Shown: positions 22,432-33,998 of the stretch, in pieces
How positions within the stretch are numbered: the first letter of the stretch is position 1
How the letters are laid out: each line of letters opens with the position of its first letter
Program-made: the position numbers and the translations under genes
Origin: Anopheles merus
Taxonomy: Eukaryota > Arthropoda > Insecta > Diptera > Culicidae
NCBI RefSeq assembly: GCF_017562075.2
Contig: NC_054081.1
Span: 23,604,315-23,668,314, forward strand
Reading direction: 5' to 3'
Length of the DNA stretch: 64,000 nt
The notes under the pieces: generated by a model
The model's input: only the letters and a program-made list of their open reading frames with translations
Database searches by the model: none
What the model was told of the DNA's origin: nothing

Positions 22432-24293
22432 TGCGGCCTGCGAATCACTGATAATCTGTAGTTGCGGCCCTCTGATGAAATGAGTTTGACACAGTCTGGT
22501 CTAGGGATCATGGAAATTTCTAATAAATTTCTCTTACTGAAATCGTTCGAGCTAAGAGGCATTACCTTTGGTAGGGGGATACTCTCAGCTCATGAACAAA
22601 GACACGTGCAACTTACTGTCTATACCAATCTATCTTTATTTCACAAAAACCTTGGTTTATATTTTGGAATTATTTGTGTGTGTTGGTTGTGCCGGTCTCA
22701 TAGTACAGTCGTCAACTCGTACGACTGAACAACATGTCCGCCATGGGTTCAAGCCCCAAATGGACCGTGCCGCCATACGTAGGACTGACTATCCTGCTAT
22801 GGGGGAATCAATAAAAGGGGGCTTGCCCACAATTAGTGGTACAGGCAGGCCTTGACCGACAACGGTTGTTGAGCCAAAAAGAAGAAGAAGAAGTTGGTTG
22901 TGTACGTACATTTTGTGTCGATGTGTAGGTGTGATGCATTCGTATATGATGTATGCGTGTATGCTATGCCTATTTTGTATTTCTTACCGTTGGTCTGTTC
23001 TCGGGTTTTTTTTATGGTTTTCTAAGGATACAATTATGTTTTGCCATTTTATGTTTGTCTTTAAATCTTACGCGTTTCTAGAACGTTTCTAAACACACTT
23101 GAAATGTTATAACCTGTGCGTCTTTCGTTGTTATGCTACAGGAATCAATTATTGCTACGCATATGCATGTTACATCATGCAGTCTGTTTCTTATTTGATC
23201 TTCTCGCGCTGTACGGACCTACGCTGAGACATTTTATTGCCCTACGCTTACCGATGAAGTACTGGGCCGTTCTAAAAATGTATGTTTATTTAGAACAATG
23301 ATAATTATTCCATACGATAAGTTACAGTTAGGTTGATTGTTTCCATTTGCTGCATTGATCAGTTATGTTTCAAATGGGATTTGACTATTCTGCTGTTCTA
23401 ACCAGATTTTTCAAAGTTTTAACTATTTAAACTGTAAAATGTGATAGTTTCCACATGGTTCTACGATTATATAAAGATGTACAGCAGACATAATACACCA
23501 GGATGGGCATGTAATTGAGTCTTGTGTGTTGAGGACATTACCACGGGATCGGACAAACCAGTCAAACCAGGATCAGTTTTTGAATGATCCGGTTCACCAC
23601 TTTGCTGAGGGAAATAGAGGTGAATGATTGAATGGCCAAGTGAGCATGTGGGCAAGAATCATTTTTCGGGTCATCAATCTGTTCTCCCCAGATAGTGGAC
23701 ATACTTTTTCGATCTTACACATACATGATTATATATACCAAAACTAGACAGTATGACCGTTACACCACCTGATCTGACCCGACTCACGGATTTTGTTTTG
23801 ACCATCCATAACGACCATCCTATTAAGCCGTGTGTAGACGAATATCATATTTGATAGCAATATGTTCAAATGTATGGAGCTATATACTTAAGAGGTGTCA
23901 ATTGTAAATTTATTCAGCTGGGCTCTTTGTCACTTATCGTGTGGATGCAGATTTAACAATTGTATTGTTCACTTGTCGATCATGATATAGCTACCTCTCT
24001 CTAGCTGGTTTTCTCGTTAACACGCTGAGCGCTACATCTTCGCCTTATGTTTCTTCTCACCTTGCACCGGAAGGACGAACAGCAGTGAGATAAAAGAGAG
24101 AGAATATACTGCAGAGGCACTCTGTGACAGATTTAGCATAAAACGAACTAGGCATGGGTTTTTCATTCACAAAGAACGCTCGATTTACACACCAACAGAA
24201 CACAGATCGAACACTAACGAATCAGATCGAACGCGTTCGATGAATTCTATTGTGTAGGTACGATTTACACACCAACAGAACACAGATCGAACA
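22432..24293 (+). repeat. Tandem duplication, second unit
   Basis: Same as 20565-22427 with three single-base homopolymer differences noticed (after 'gtctagg', in 'atcatttt', in 'accgg'). The junction carries four extra bases GTGA (22428-22431). Confidence 0.93.
22692..22892 (+). mobile_element. SINE200-like SINE, duplicated with its unit
   Basis: Copy of the SINE at 20826-21026 including its flanking GTTGGTTGTG duplications; it arose by the tandem duplication and is not a separate insertion. Confidence 0.87.
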
Positions 24294-24435
24294 CAAATGA
24301 GCCAGTTCGAACGCGTTCGATGAATTTAGTCGTATAGATGAGATTTCCACACCAACAGCACACGTATCGAACACTGCTGGACAAATTCGACGGCGTTCGA
24401 GGAATTGAGTTGAATGGGTACGATTTCAACACCAA
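24181..24435 (+). repeat. 80-bp minisatellite with TCGAACGCGTTCGA core
   Basis: A little over three units beginning 'cgatttacacaccaacag', each followed by 'atcgaaca' and most by the palindrome TCGAACGCGTTCGA; later units are more diverged. About 1.4 units lie at 22315-22427. A related segment occurs at 25660-25700. Confidence 0.85.
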
Positions 24436-24438
24436 CAG

Positions 24439-25566
24439 GGTACATACTTAAAAATATTTCACGACCTCGGTTACAAAAACTGCTGAAATCAGTCGGCTCT
24501 TTCGATTCTTGCTGATATGTCAGTTAAAAAATCCCAGTAGCTGAAAATCAGTACCATTTAAAACTGAAATATCAGTTCAATAAATATTTGAACCGAAACT
24601 CGGCAACACCACATGCCGAGAACATACGTTAATACAGCTGTCATCGAGCTCATCGGTCAAAATAACCGAGATTTCAGCTTTACTATTTGGATTAACCGAG
24701 GCTCGGTATTCTATCTGTCATTCGCCATTCTGTTAATCTCGTGCTAATGAAACGAAAACCTTTCGGAGTGATGTTGTGATGTAAAATTTAAAGTGTAAAA
24801 AAATAAATTTAAATGAGTCTCTCAGCGTGAAAAATCGAGCATAAGTAGCGTGCGATCGAGCACGGGTATGGAGCGGGGTTGGGGCTAGGAAACTCCATCA
24901 GCGCACGTAGCCGGTGCTCTTCACAGCATCGCTCGGAGCAGTCCCTATTCAAGGCTCAGATGTGGAAGCTAATCCGTTCAGGCTTCTAGGATTCATTTCC
25001 AGTCACCTACACGAAGTAAGTATCAACACTCGTCACGTGAAATCTAAACAGGGTTCACTTAAACTCGTTTCACTCTGCCCGCTTTACAGAACCGTGCCTG
25101 TACCAGTGCCCGGCTCATTTTCCTGTACCTGTACCACATCCAAACGCTGTGCCCGCGCTCCGGCGGTTGAATCGGCGCCTGTCCCTACGCTACCCATCAC
25201 ACCAGAACTCTCATAAGAATAGGGTGACTTCCTGCCGTCCTGCTACAGTAAGGGACACGATGGTGATATCATGCTGCAGAAGGTGTATACTGGCCATCAT
25301 CATGGGCTCAGACTGCTATGTTACCTTAATAAACCCACTTGATACGCAAATAAAACCACTAAAATAAAAGTAAAATGTTTTTATATTTAGCCGAAATCTC
25401 GATTTGCTCTAACCGAAAATCTCGGTTAAACGTAAACGTCAAACCAAAATGTCATTAACCGAGATGCCGGCAACAGACATTTAACCGAGATATTTGCCGA
25501 GATTTCAGTTGTGCAGATCTCGGCAAAAATTAACCGAGATTCGGCAAAAAATTTTAAGAGTGTACA
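24439..25566. mobile_element. TIR element rich in CCGAGA motifs with intron-like cargo
   Basis: The ends match as imperfect inverted repeats: 'gtacatacttaaaaatattt' at 24439 and, inverted, 'gtacactcttaaaatttttt' ending at 25566. Many copies of 'aaccgagat' and 'ctcggtta' follow in both arms. The core at 24800-25340 is richer in G+C, has a consensus donor (ACGAA before GTAAGT at 25016), an acceptor (tttacag ending 25089) and AATAAA at 25328. No conserved protein was recognised. The sequence right of 25428 is repeated in contig 3. Confidence 0.5.
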
Positions 25567-26044
25567 TTTTGATCTCTGACGACCCGTTCGCATGGTGCGA
25601 AAAAGAGCGAGAAAGCAATATGATTTTGCACGTTTCATTACGACATTTATGTGTGCCGTCGAACACTGAACGGAACGTTCGAACGCGTTCGGTGTAGTCA
25701 GTTTCTTCCAAATCCGTTTTTATCTAATTCCCACACAATTCCTGGGTTTTCCGATAGAACTTAAGCCCGCGGGACATTTTGATGAATCTGCGGAACTAAA
25801 TCGCAAGACTGCGGAACGATACTTGAAAACGTTAACGATATCGGGATCTGCGGATTTGTATTTTTATTTTTTTAATTTCAAATTTTAAGTTTTTAAAGTG
25901 TATATCAATAGATAATTCGCTTACAAACAAATAAAAAGCCTCTACAGATTACTTTTCGAGCCCCAAATAGCGGGACCTCAAAATAAAAATAAATAAAATG
26001 TAGGCTGTCAAGATATATGTCCTTGGGGTGCGATAGTTTTGACG
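25567..26044. other. Unassigned sequence with a dispersed repeat
   Basis: Segment 25760-25860, with 'aatctgcgg', 'agactgcgg' and 'acttgaaaacg', resembles 37020-37150. The rest is AT-rich with no gene. Confidence 0.5.
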
Positions 26045-26330
26045 TTTGACGTTTAACGTAACAGTTGCTTTCGCATATCGCTCAGTATATTTTCTTGAAA
26101 ATCGCGCTGTTTATCACACTATTTTCCGGTTTCTGTATAATCACAGTATTTTCGAACACCGTTCGTATATCGTGCAATAGTGCATTTATCTCTGTGACCC
26201 AAAAGCTCGCGCAAATTTCGCATTTCGGATCGCGTCTGAGTTCGCGCGTCCTGACTGCCATCGCTCTTGTTGCTGCAACGACAACCTGCACCGTTCCCGT
26301 AGAATAACCCGTATTGGCAACGCCTGCACT

Positions 26331-27479
26331 ATGGAAATTGCGGAGGCATCTATCAGCTGCTGCCTGTGCGACTCTCCATTTCATCAGCGCTGCACTTCGG
26401 TTCCCGCTGATCTGTTCCTGCGCATTTCGGAATATAAACAATTACACTGGTGCTGTATTGGCTGCAACAACGTCTTTATGAATCCGCGCACCAAGTTCGT
26501 AAAAGACGCTGCCATGCAATCTGGCTTCCAGGCGGCAATAACAACAGTAGCCGAAAGCATCAAGACCGTTATGGAGCCATTGACTAACGAAATTAAAACT
26601 GGCTTAGCACGGATGAGCCAACTTGACTTAAAAACTCCACGTAGCAGTCACCCTTCCGCAAAAATTCGTTGCATACAGGGTTTTTCAAGCCAGCTCAACA
26701 TCGTGACACTATTTTTCAAACACGTAAAACGATTGTCAACATCGTACATACAATTCGAATCCGTAAACTCTTTTCGATTTGGTAACACTAGATTTTGAAC
26801 GCGTAAAATCCCATCTCGAATCTGGAAAATGTATGTTGGCTGTCTTGTCACCCATTATACATTTTCCAGAAACGAGTTGGGACTTTACGAATTCAAAACC
26901 TAGGGTTACCAAATCGAAAAGAGTTTACGGATTCGAATTGTATGTACGATGTTGATAATCGTTTAACGTGTTCGAAAAATAGTGTTACGATGTTGAGCTG
27001 GCTTGAGAAACCCTGTAAATCCATCCAAACGTTTGTTTTCCGATGCCACTAAGGACAATCACGCATTGTTTACATTCGGTGTTACGAACAATCAAAAAAA
27101 TAGCCAAAATAACAATACGAAGCGAATTGACGATATTCAACGCAAAACTCATGCACCACCTGTGATAACTGGCATAAAAAAAGATACAGCATCTTTTCCG
27201 ATCAAAATAGCTCCCGCTCATCCAACGGTGCAAAAATGCGCGCTGTATTTTTACCGGCTCTCTCCCGATACAACCAGTGACCAAATTGTACAAATGGTCA
27301 AACAAGCTTTATCCATTGACGATGCTACAGCATACTGTCTTATTCGCCAGGGTAGAAATATGGCTACACTCTCATTCCGTCCGTTTAAAGTGTTAGTGCC
27401 TTTATCACTACGTGACAAGGCTCTTTTCCCTGACACCTGGCCTCTTGGCCTATCGGTACATGAATTCATTGACTACTGA
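26331..27479 (+). pseudogene. CR1 ORF1 with PHD-like zinc finger, interrupted by a MITE
   Basis: ORF1 of CR1-type elements binds nucleic acid and helps form the RNA particle. ATG at 26331 opens MEIAEASISCCLCDSPFHQRC, a PHD-like zinc-binding pattern completed by HWCCIGC. A coiled region follows. The frame breaks at the MITE 26676-27015 and continues in the same frame at 27018 to the stop at 27477-27479. The second half carries the usual C-terminal fold of these proteins (YFYRLSPDTTSDQIVQMV, then SFKVLVPLSLRDKALFPDTW). Apart from the insertion the frame is open in this copy; in contig 3 it has extra indels. Confidence 0.82.
26676..27015. mobile_element. Tc1/mariner-type MITE inside CR1 ORF1
   Basis: 340 bp flanked by TA, with long inverted arms beginning CAGGGTTTTTCAAGCC and ending GGCTTGAGAAACCCTG. 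The arms cover almost the whole element and meet around 26850, so the RNA would fold into one hairpin. Confidence 0.9.
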
Positions 27480-27899
27480 ACTCAACAGCCGAGTGCAAAT
27501 TTTCGTATACAACCGCCAATGGGTCTCTCCACCCCTACAACTTTGCCTACGGTGCTAAATATTCGGTCACCACCACTGCTGGATCATACAATTTTATCGG
27601 CACACACTCCACGCACAACACCAACACCGTAAACTCACTAGTATGTACCGGTATTCATTCCACGCACATCGCGCACACTTACAATCACACAAATCATCCT
27701 GACACGACTCAAGAAACGAAGAACTCCGGCGCTGAAACAACGGTAGTAAATAATAACTGCACTTACCAGACGATTGTTTTTCCTACAACAAACAATATTT
27801 TTTCTGCTGAGGCAGTGCTTGACGAAAGGCGCACGCAACTTAATGATCGTGAAACCAAAACAAACCATCGCCAAAGAACGGACACTACACTCACACAAT

Positions 27900-28571
27900 C
27901 GCACGGCTATCATGTCAATCCTACAAGGGTCGCCTGCCGTAATAATACTGACGAATTATTGTTCCTGTACCAAAACGTAAGAAGATTGAAATCTAAATGC
28001 AATCAAGTATTTGACTATGTTTGTACAACCCACTATGACGTTATTATCCTGACTGAAACATGGTGGGATTCAACGATTGATTCCTCGGAATTGTTCCCGG
28101 ATAATTATACAGTGTATAGAACAGACCGCAGCAGCAAAAATAGTATAAAATCAATCGGTGGCGTATCTCATTGCCGTTGCTTCATACCTACGTACAATAC
28201 TTTGTCCTACACTGGATACCGTTGAGCAACTCTGGGTGAGAGTTTATGGTAATAAACGTACTTTTATCAAGGGTGTAGTGTACATTCCTCCAGATTTAGT
28301 AAACAACACTACTACCATGCAAACTATCTGCTCCACCATAGATAATATTGCTTGTGCAACCACCGATACGCTTCTCCTATTCGGGGACTTTAACTTCCCC
28401 AATCTTTCCTGGAACACCGATGATTCTAACGTTCCTGCACTTCGAATCAATTATGAGAATTCACGGATAACTGCCGTTATTTGCTTGACTGCATCTACAG
28501 CAATGGGCTTTCTCAGATTAACTTTATACCTAATGCATCGAATAATATTCTCGATCTCTAATTGTCTCTGA
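27900..28571 (+). pseudogene. CR1 ORF2 endonuclease fragment
   Basis: APE-type endonuclease that nicks target DNA for reverse transcription. LYQNVRRLKSK, then DVIILTETWWD with the catalytic Glu, ELFPDNYTVYRTDR, and in another frame GVVYIPPD and LLLFGDFNFPNLSW with the GDFN motif. A frameshift near 28150 separates the halves. Confidence 0.8.
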
Positions 28572-28762
28572 CGAGATCCTACAGTATTGTGCCCCACCGG
28601 TGGTGTCACCTTTCCCCATGGTTGCCGTTGATGTTCCTCATCCTCCTGTTGAACTACACTTAACTGGTGCTGGCAATACAGCTCGTTCCTGGCATTCTAC
28701 CTCAACACCAAACCGTGAGTCCGGCACACGTAACTACAGGTGAACTAACTTTATCCGTCTAG

Positions 28763-29338
28763 ATGAACTGCTGCAATCTACTGACTGGTCTTTCCTGGAA
28801 GGTAATCCGGATGTTAACTCAGCATTGGAACTATTTAACACAACATTACTGGCGCTTATATCTGATTGCTTATGCTAAGCTCGCCCGGATCGGTCTCTCT
28901 ACTCCGTTGGTGAATTGGTTCAGGTCCTATATCTCTGAACGTAGCTACTACGTACAAATCGATGGTGTTTCCTCTAACGTTTTCGAGAGTTCATCTGGCG
29001 TTCCTCAGGGCAGCAGTTTCTGTTCACTGCTGTTCTCGCTTTTTATTAACGACGTCACACTGGCCATTACGGAAACAGATTGTCTGCTTTATGCGGATGA
29101 TGTTAGGCTGTTTCGTGTCGTACGGAACACTTCCGACTCTCTTTCTCTGCAAAAATCGATTGATATTTTCTCTGATTGGTGTATCAATAACGACCTGCTA
29201 ATTTCTGTTGATAAGTGTACGTCAATGTCGTTCTTTACAATAGCTAATCCGATAAGGTATAACTATAGCATATCAGGGACACAACTACCGCGGTGCAATA
29301 CGGTCAGGGATTAGGAGTCACCCTGGATCGCAAACTAG
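28763..29338 (+). pseudogene. CR1 ORF2 reverse transcriptase fragment
   Basis: Palm and finger motifs remain: LVNWFRSYISERSYYVQIDG, SGVPQGSSFCSLLFSLFINDV and the catalytic LLYADDVRLF. The part before motif 2 is missing and the frame stops at 29314, just before the LTR boundary. The C-terminal third of the enzyme is absent. Confidence 0.85.
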
Positions 29339-31193
29339 TGTAGTAAGTTTGAAGATAGTTACGGTCGCCATATAATGTGATGAGCGTACATACGGTACAT
29401 AATGTGCATCGATCAACGTCGCGGTAGGTCAGTTTTTACTGATATGAGCCGAGGTGAAATAACACTTTGTTCGAAGTGGACTTTTCAACACTTGATCGTC
29501 CAGGCGATCATAGAAACCTGTAGGAGGTTTCCTTTACTGGAAACGTTGGAGTTTAGAAGCCTTACCTTGGGTAGGGGGACATAACTAAACTCTTGAAATA
29601 AGTTGGAAGCAGTGCTGCAAAATGTCACTATCAATGTCATAAAAAAATCTGACTGAAACAAAATCCATATCAGCGTCACGTACTCAATTTTGACAATCAG
29701 AGGTGATACTCAGAACGATTGGTGTGACTAATACATACTCATGACATGTTTGCGACCATCGCTTGGTCAGTCACTATATCACGACTTTTTTTTTGCTGTG
29801 ATCAATTTTGCAAAATGTCACTGACATAGTCATGACAAATTCTGGCTGAAACAAAATCATCTCAGCGTCACGAGCTCTACTGCGAAGATCAGAGGCGAGC
29901 CTCAAACAGTTGATGCGACCATCGCATGCTTGGTGACATTGTGTGCAACCAACTCGTGTTCAATCACTTGGTCGCGACATTTGCAGTCGGTGATCATCGC
30001 GATGGACACGGGAGATATGCATTGCGTGCGAGTGGTTCCAAGAAACAAAATGAGCATGTTTTCTCGCTCTGTTTGACCCGACAGATAATCATAACATATA
30101 GAGGGAGAAAGCATGCTCATTTTGTTGCTAGAGCCCACGCGCCAAGTATATTCCAAGAAGGTCGCGATTACCGCCGACAACAGTGTCGTGACCAAGTGAG
30201 TGATCAAAAGTTGGGTGCTAAACTAAATGTCACCAAGCATGTGATTGATTCTCCAACTGTTTGAGTATAGTCACTGATCATCTCAGTTGTGTACGTGATC
30301 TGATTTGAGCTTCGTTTCAGTCATGAGTGTTGATGATTGAAACAGTGGCATTTGGCGGCACTGTTCACAGCCAGAAAAAAATCATGATAATGCGTGCGTC
30401 GGCATTAAGCTAAGCTTGTCAGTCAGAGTATCGCGTTGGAATCAAGAATTCACATGTCGTGTTTAGCATGTCATGACGCACTGTTATTGACTATCAGCAA
30501 TGAGCATCATGCTACCACGGAAATGTTCATTGTTTTTGTTGGTGAAATACTCGTGATACTCATGACATTTTGCAGCACTGGTTGGAAGGCGAAGTATTAG
30601 GAAGCGTAACGTCCTATCTTGACAGTCTGAACGAATCTGACTTGCCATGGTCGGAATTGGTTTTATTTATACTCAACATATGTTATGGGTTTCGTACATT
30701 TGGTTTTGGAATATGTTTTTGTCCTAGTTAAATGTTATTGTTATTGGTAAAAATTTATAAATTGAAATGGTGTGGGGTGTTTGTCAATTTGTGCCTATGC
30801 TGCGCTTTTAGTGTTTTTACAAAGGTTCTGGAAAGTTTCAACTGTTCTAGCCAAAGAACTAGTGCGTTCGTCGATCATTGCCTACACTGCGCTTTTAGCA
30901 ATAAGTTGCTATGCGTTCTCGGTTCACCTAGTTTGCCTGCAGTAACGCCTGATTTGCTTATTATGCGTCTTTCGGGTGTTTTCAAGAAGTGTGTCACAAC
31001 CCCACCGTTGTTTTTTCTATGAACGGTGGGGCCTGAATTCTTCCGGTTGCTTTGTTATGGTATGATCTGATTTGCTGAGTGTGTTATAATGAATGTGTTG
31101 CAATAGTGTGATTTGGCTTTCCGATGTGTGTTACAATGTGTCTATAGCTGATAGTGTGTATTATAATAAGTTATGTATAGCAGATATGCTACA
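29339..31193 (-). mobile_element. 3' LTR of mdg1-like element, with hAT-like MITE inside
   Basis: Bounded by TGTAGTAAG (29339) and, read on the minus strand, starting TGTAGCATATCTGC at 31193; TG...CA ends. 1855 bp including the 971-bp MITE and its duplicated 8 bp, so about 876 bp on its own. A polypurine tract, 'aaagggggaagg' on the minus strand, lies at 31194-31206. Confidence 0.85.
29610..30580 (+). mobile_element. hAT-type nonautonomous element, 971 bp
   Basis: Ends CAGTGCTGCAAAATGTCA and its inverse TGACATTTTGCAGCACTG, flanked by 8-bp GTTGGAAG (29602-29609, 30581-30588). The LTR fragment at 1-813 keeps the unoccupied site. Several internal near-palindromes ('gagcatg', 'gtcgcga'); no transposase. 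Confidence 0.92.
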
Positions 31194-31312
31194 CCTTCCC
31201 CCTTTAATAGAATAACGTAAATAATGAAATTGTTTGAAGTTATTCTTTTCATTTAATTAAACTGATTTTTTATGGTTTTTTTTTGTTAACTAATAAAATC
31301 GTTTCTTATCTC

Positions 31313-31576
31313 TTAAGGTGGCCAATATTTTATATAAATAGATCTATTATCTAGAGATAAAGAATTGGGAATATTTAAGTTTCTTATAAAATATTTTGAT
31401 TTTATAAATCGTTTGTTAGGCTCGTTTCTAGAGTTTTCTGCTTTTGTAGATGTTATTACTTTAAGCATGGAGATACAATTATGAAATTTTACAAGGAGCT
31501 CTTTTAGATATTTTTCGTAAGCAATACTTCTTGTTGGTTCTTTTACATTTTCTTCACATAATGGGGAATAATTCAT
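31313..31576 (-). CDS. 87-aa frame next to the 3' LTR of the mdg1-like element
   Basis: Basic, Lys/Asn-rich frame starting MNYSPLCEEN and ending IKYWPP just before the polypurine tract. No domain recognised. In the contig 3 copy a small indel breaks it. It may be the end of the gag-derived reading frame, since the reading continues upstream in places. Confidence 0.35.
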   Translation of the reverse strand: MNYSPLCEENVKEPTRSIAYEKYLKELLVKFHNCISMLKVITSTKAENSRNEPNKRFIKSKYFIRNLNIPNSLSLDNRSIYIKYWPP

Positions 31577-31732
31577 TTTTCTAGCCTTTTTATCCTGGCA
31601 ATATAATTCATTGTTTGGTTCATTTATATACTTCTTTTTTGATTTGATGCTACGTTTTCTTCTCTTTATATGGTTTAGCTCGCTTGCACGATTTTTGTTA
31701 TAAGGAATCTCATCCTTTATTCCCGTGTTATC

Positions 31733-31956
31733 TTACTTACTTACTTACTTATCCGGCGCTACAACCGCTTTGCGGTCTTGGCCTGCCTCAGGAGTGTCCG
31801 AAACCGCTCACGGTCTCGCGCCTTCGTCTTCCAGTCCGTTATCCCGGCTTTAATGGCGGACGCCTCCACGCCATCTTGCCACCTCAATTTGGGCCTACCA
31901 CGCCTCCTCTGTCCTTGTGGACGGCCTAAAAAGACTTTACGTTATCGTGAAGGCCT
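31733..31956 (-). mobile_element. RTE-clade non-LTR 3' end with (GTAA)n tail
   Basis: 224 bp with 11-bp duplication CCCGTGTTATC (31722-31732, 31957-31967). The minus strand encodes the last residues of an RTE-type ORF2 (the WQD and ARDRERF region is clearer in the 40536 copy), then a (GTAA)n tail. Confidence 0.85.
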
Positions 31957-32581
31957 CCCGTGTTATCTAGCAGTAGTAAATTATCTGTTACTTGTTCTTG
32001 AACAATATTTTTCTCATTGTCATTACTTGTTGTAATCATTTGTATATGTTGTTTGTTTTCATGTTTATAATCATGTTTAGTATCATTTTCACATTATTTT
32101 GTTAAGTTATAATTCTCCTTAAATATTCTTTCAGAGTCTCTTGACCCTTTCATATCATTCATTGTTTCATTATTTAATGCATTTCTTCTTTTTGATTTGT
32201 CTTCATATTTTCTGTCATTATAGTTTGCTTTGCTGTTAATATTTTTATAATATTTTTTAGCTTGGTTATTCATTTCATTAGTATTACTATAACTTCATTA
32301 TTTTGGTGGTAAATATGATTCTTATTTAGTTGTTTATCATTATTGTACTGTTCACAATTTCTGTTCTGTGCTGTTCTGATGTAAAAACATTGGATATTAT
32401 TGGATCTGTTTTAACCACTATTGTTATAGTTGTATTCGCGATTATTATATCCTTGGTTAACTTGACTCTGCCTACTACAATTGTTTAACTGATGGTGGCG
32501 TTTATAGAAACTAAAGTTGTTATTTTTTCTATAACTGTAGTTGTTGGATGTTGTTTGAGTTGTTATTGATTGATTGAAATG

Positions 32582-33209
32582 TTAACAAATTTGATAATTA
32601 ATTAGGGTGTCTTTATGATGAAAATCCCTGTTGTTATTTCTGTTATAGTTATTTGATCCTTGGAAATGATGTATCTGTGCGATGTTCTGCCTAGATTCAC
32701 ATTCATTTACTATTCTAGTCGCTTCGTATATTGTTTCAAATTTTCCTACAATGAGAGCTGTTCTTGAGTCTGTATTTGTAATTTTACCAATAAGAGTTTC
32801 TACTCCTTTTCTTACTGCCAATTCGTTTGCAACATCGGCTGGTATATGTTTTTGTATATATAATATTTTTAATTTTTCAGTAAGCTCTTGTATCTCATTG
32901 CATAGGATTTTTGTATCATTTGTCTTAAACAATTTCATATCGGATATTATATTTGTTAGGTTTATCTTTTTCTCGCATCTTGATCTTATATCTTCCACAA
33001 TTTCTGGTACTGTTGATACATTTGAAATTATTCCTGATTCAGCTTTCCTGTTAATCTGGTATAAATAAATTCAGCTAGTATTGATTCCTGGTCTGCTGGA
33101 AACATTTTTTTGGCAATTGTATCGATCTTATAAAAGAGTTAAGTTGTTCATTTGAGCCATTATACATGGGTATAAGACCCAAAGCGTCTTCCAAATTGAA
33201 TTGTGCCAT
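32582..33209 (-). pseudogene. gag of the mdg1-like element
   Basis: Minus-strand gag starting at ATG 33209 (MAQFNL), with LIPMYNGSNEQLNSFIRSI as the entry motif of gypsy-group gags, then FIYTRLTGKAES. One frameshift near 33070-33110 separates this from the 138-aa frame 32582-32998, which holds EDIRSRCEKKINL, LYIQKHIPADVANELAVRKG and an Asn-rich tail (NNYNRNNNRDF). No CCHC knuckle is visible. The protein would form the element's particle. Confidence 0.75.
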
Positions 33210-33363
33210 TATTCGCGTTTTAATGTTTTTCAATTCCGTTAAATTGTTTGAGATTATATAGTTTAATTTTTTTTAATATGTGCTGGACGTATAGGTCATA
33301 AAAAATGTTCTGTAGTGTTTGTATTTATCTTTTTCTTTAAACTTGATGCTCAATATTGGAGGC

Positions 33364-33998
33364 CTTCACGATTCTAGTCTGTTTTTTGTATGGAGTTTGA
33401 CAGTTGGAGGCAGAAATCATGTAAACTCTCCATACAAAACCACACAAAAAACTAGCCTGCAATTTTCAGTCTAGATTATTCTAGCCTCAAAGCTAGAATT
33501 AGATTCGAGTGCCTGCTCGAAAACAAAGTGTTGTTTACATTTACCCCAAGGTGCATCAAAGGGATGACGTGGTACAGTAGGTGACCGCTAACTGGATATG
33601 TTTTACTGGAGTTTTTTTAAACTAAAAGTTAGGTAACTGGAGTGATTCTCAGTTGAAAAACACATGAATGTCAAAACATGAAACATCCGGCATCTTACGA
33701 AGAGAAAATCGTAGCAAATGTGAATTTTTCTCACAAATTTAACCTCTCAGTTAGCGGTCACCTACTGTAGAATCTAGAATCAAAGTGTATGTAGTCCAGG
33801 TGGTCTCATAGCATGTTTTTTAAAACCAAATTTGAATATCACTTTTTAACAGAATTTGTGAAAACTTTTGTTCAAACAAGCTTTCTTTAGATTTGACAAA
33901 CTAAATATACATATAAAAATCTCGTGTCACGGTGTTTGTTGCGAGCAACCTCCGAAACGGCTGGATCATTTTCAACGAAACTTTGCACACACCTTAGA
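33364..33998 (+). repeat. Dispersed repeat Z, interrupted by a MITE
   Basis: Runs from 'cttcacgattctagtc' to 'gcacacacctta'; inverted copies at 42978-43427 and, in contig 3, at 43740-44199 and 53155-53793. Contains 'ttaccccaag' and 'caacctccgaaacgg'. No terminal repeat or coding capacity was identified. Confidence 0.75.
33575..33767. mobile_element. Tc1/mariner-type MITE, CAGTAGGTGACCGCTAACTG
   Basis: 193 bp, TA on both sides, inverted ends CAGTAGGTGACCGCTAACTG and CAGTTAGCGGTCACCTACTG. Partial copies at 40417-40490 and 46680-46755 show the same ends. Confidence 0.9.

Larger units (their letters stand above)
26045..29338 (+). mobile_element. CR1-clade non-LTR retrotransposon (T1/Q-like), defective
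   Basis: A nearly full-length order of parts: leader 26045-26330, ORF1 (26331-27479, split by a MITE), then ORF2 fragments with endonuclease (27900-28560) and reverse transcriptase (about 28840-29338). Several frameshifts and a probable deletion between 28571 and 28840 break ORF2. The 3' end is cut at 29338 by the LTR of the mdg1-like element. Confidence 0.85.

Noticed and set aside
20644..23655. Short frames repeated in both duplication units as a duplicated gene
   Set aside because: They cross the SINE and unassigned AT-rich sequence, have no family resemblance, and are duplicated only because the DNA is.
24914..25216. 100-aa frame as a host gene
   Set aside because: No ATG in a good context, it reads through the likely 74-bp intron, and no homology is recognised.
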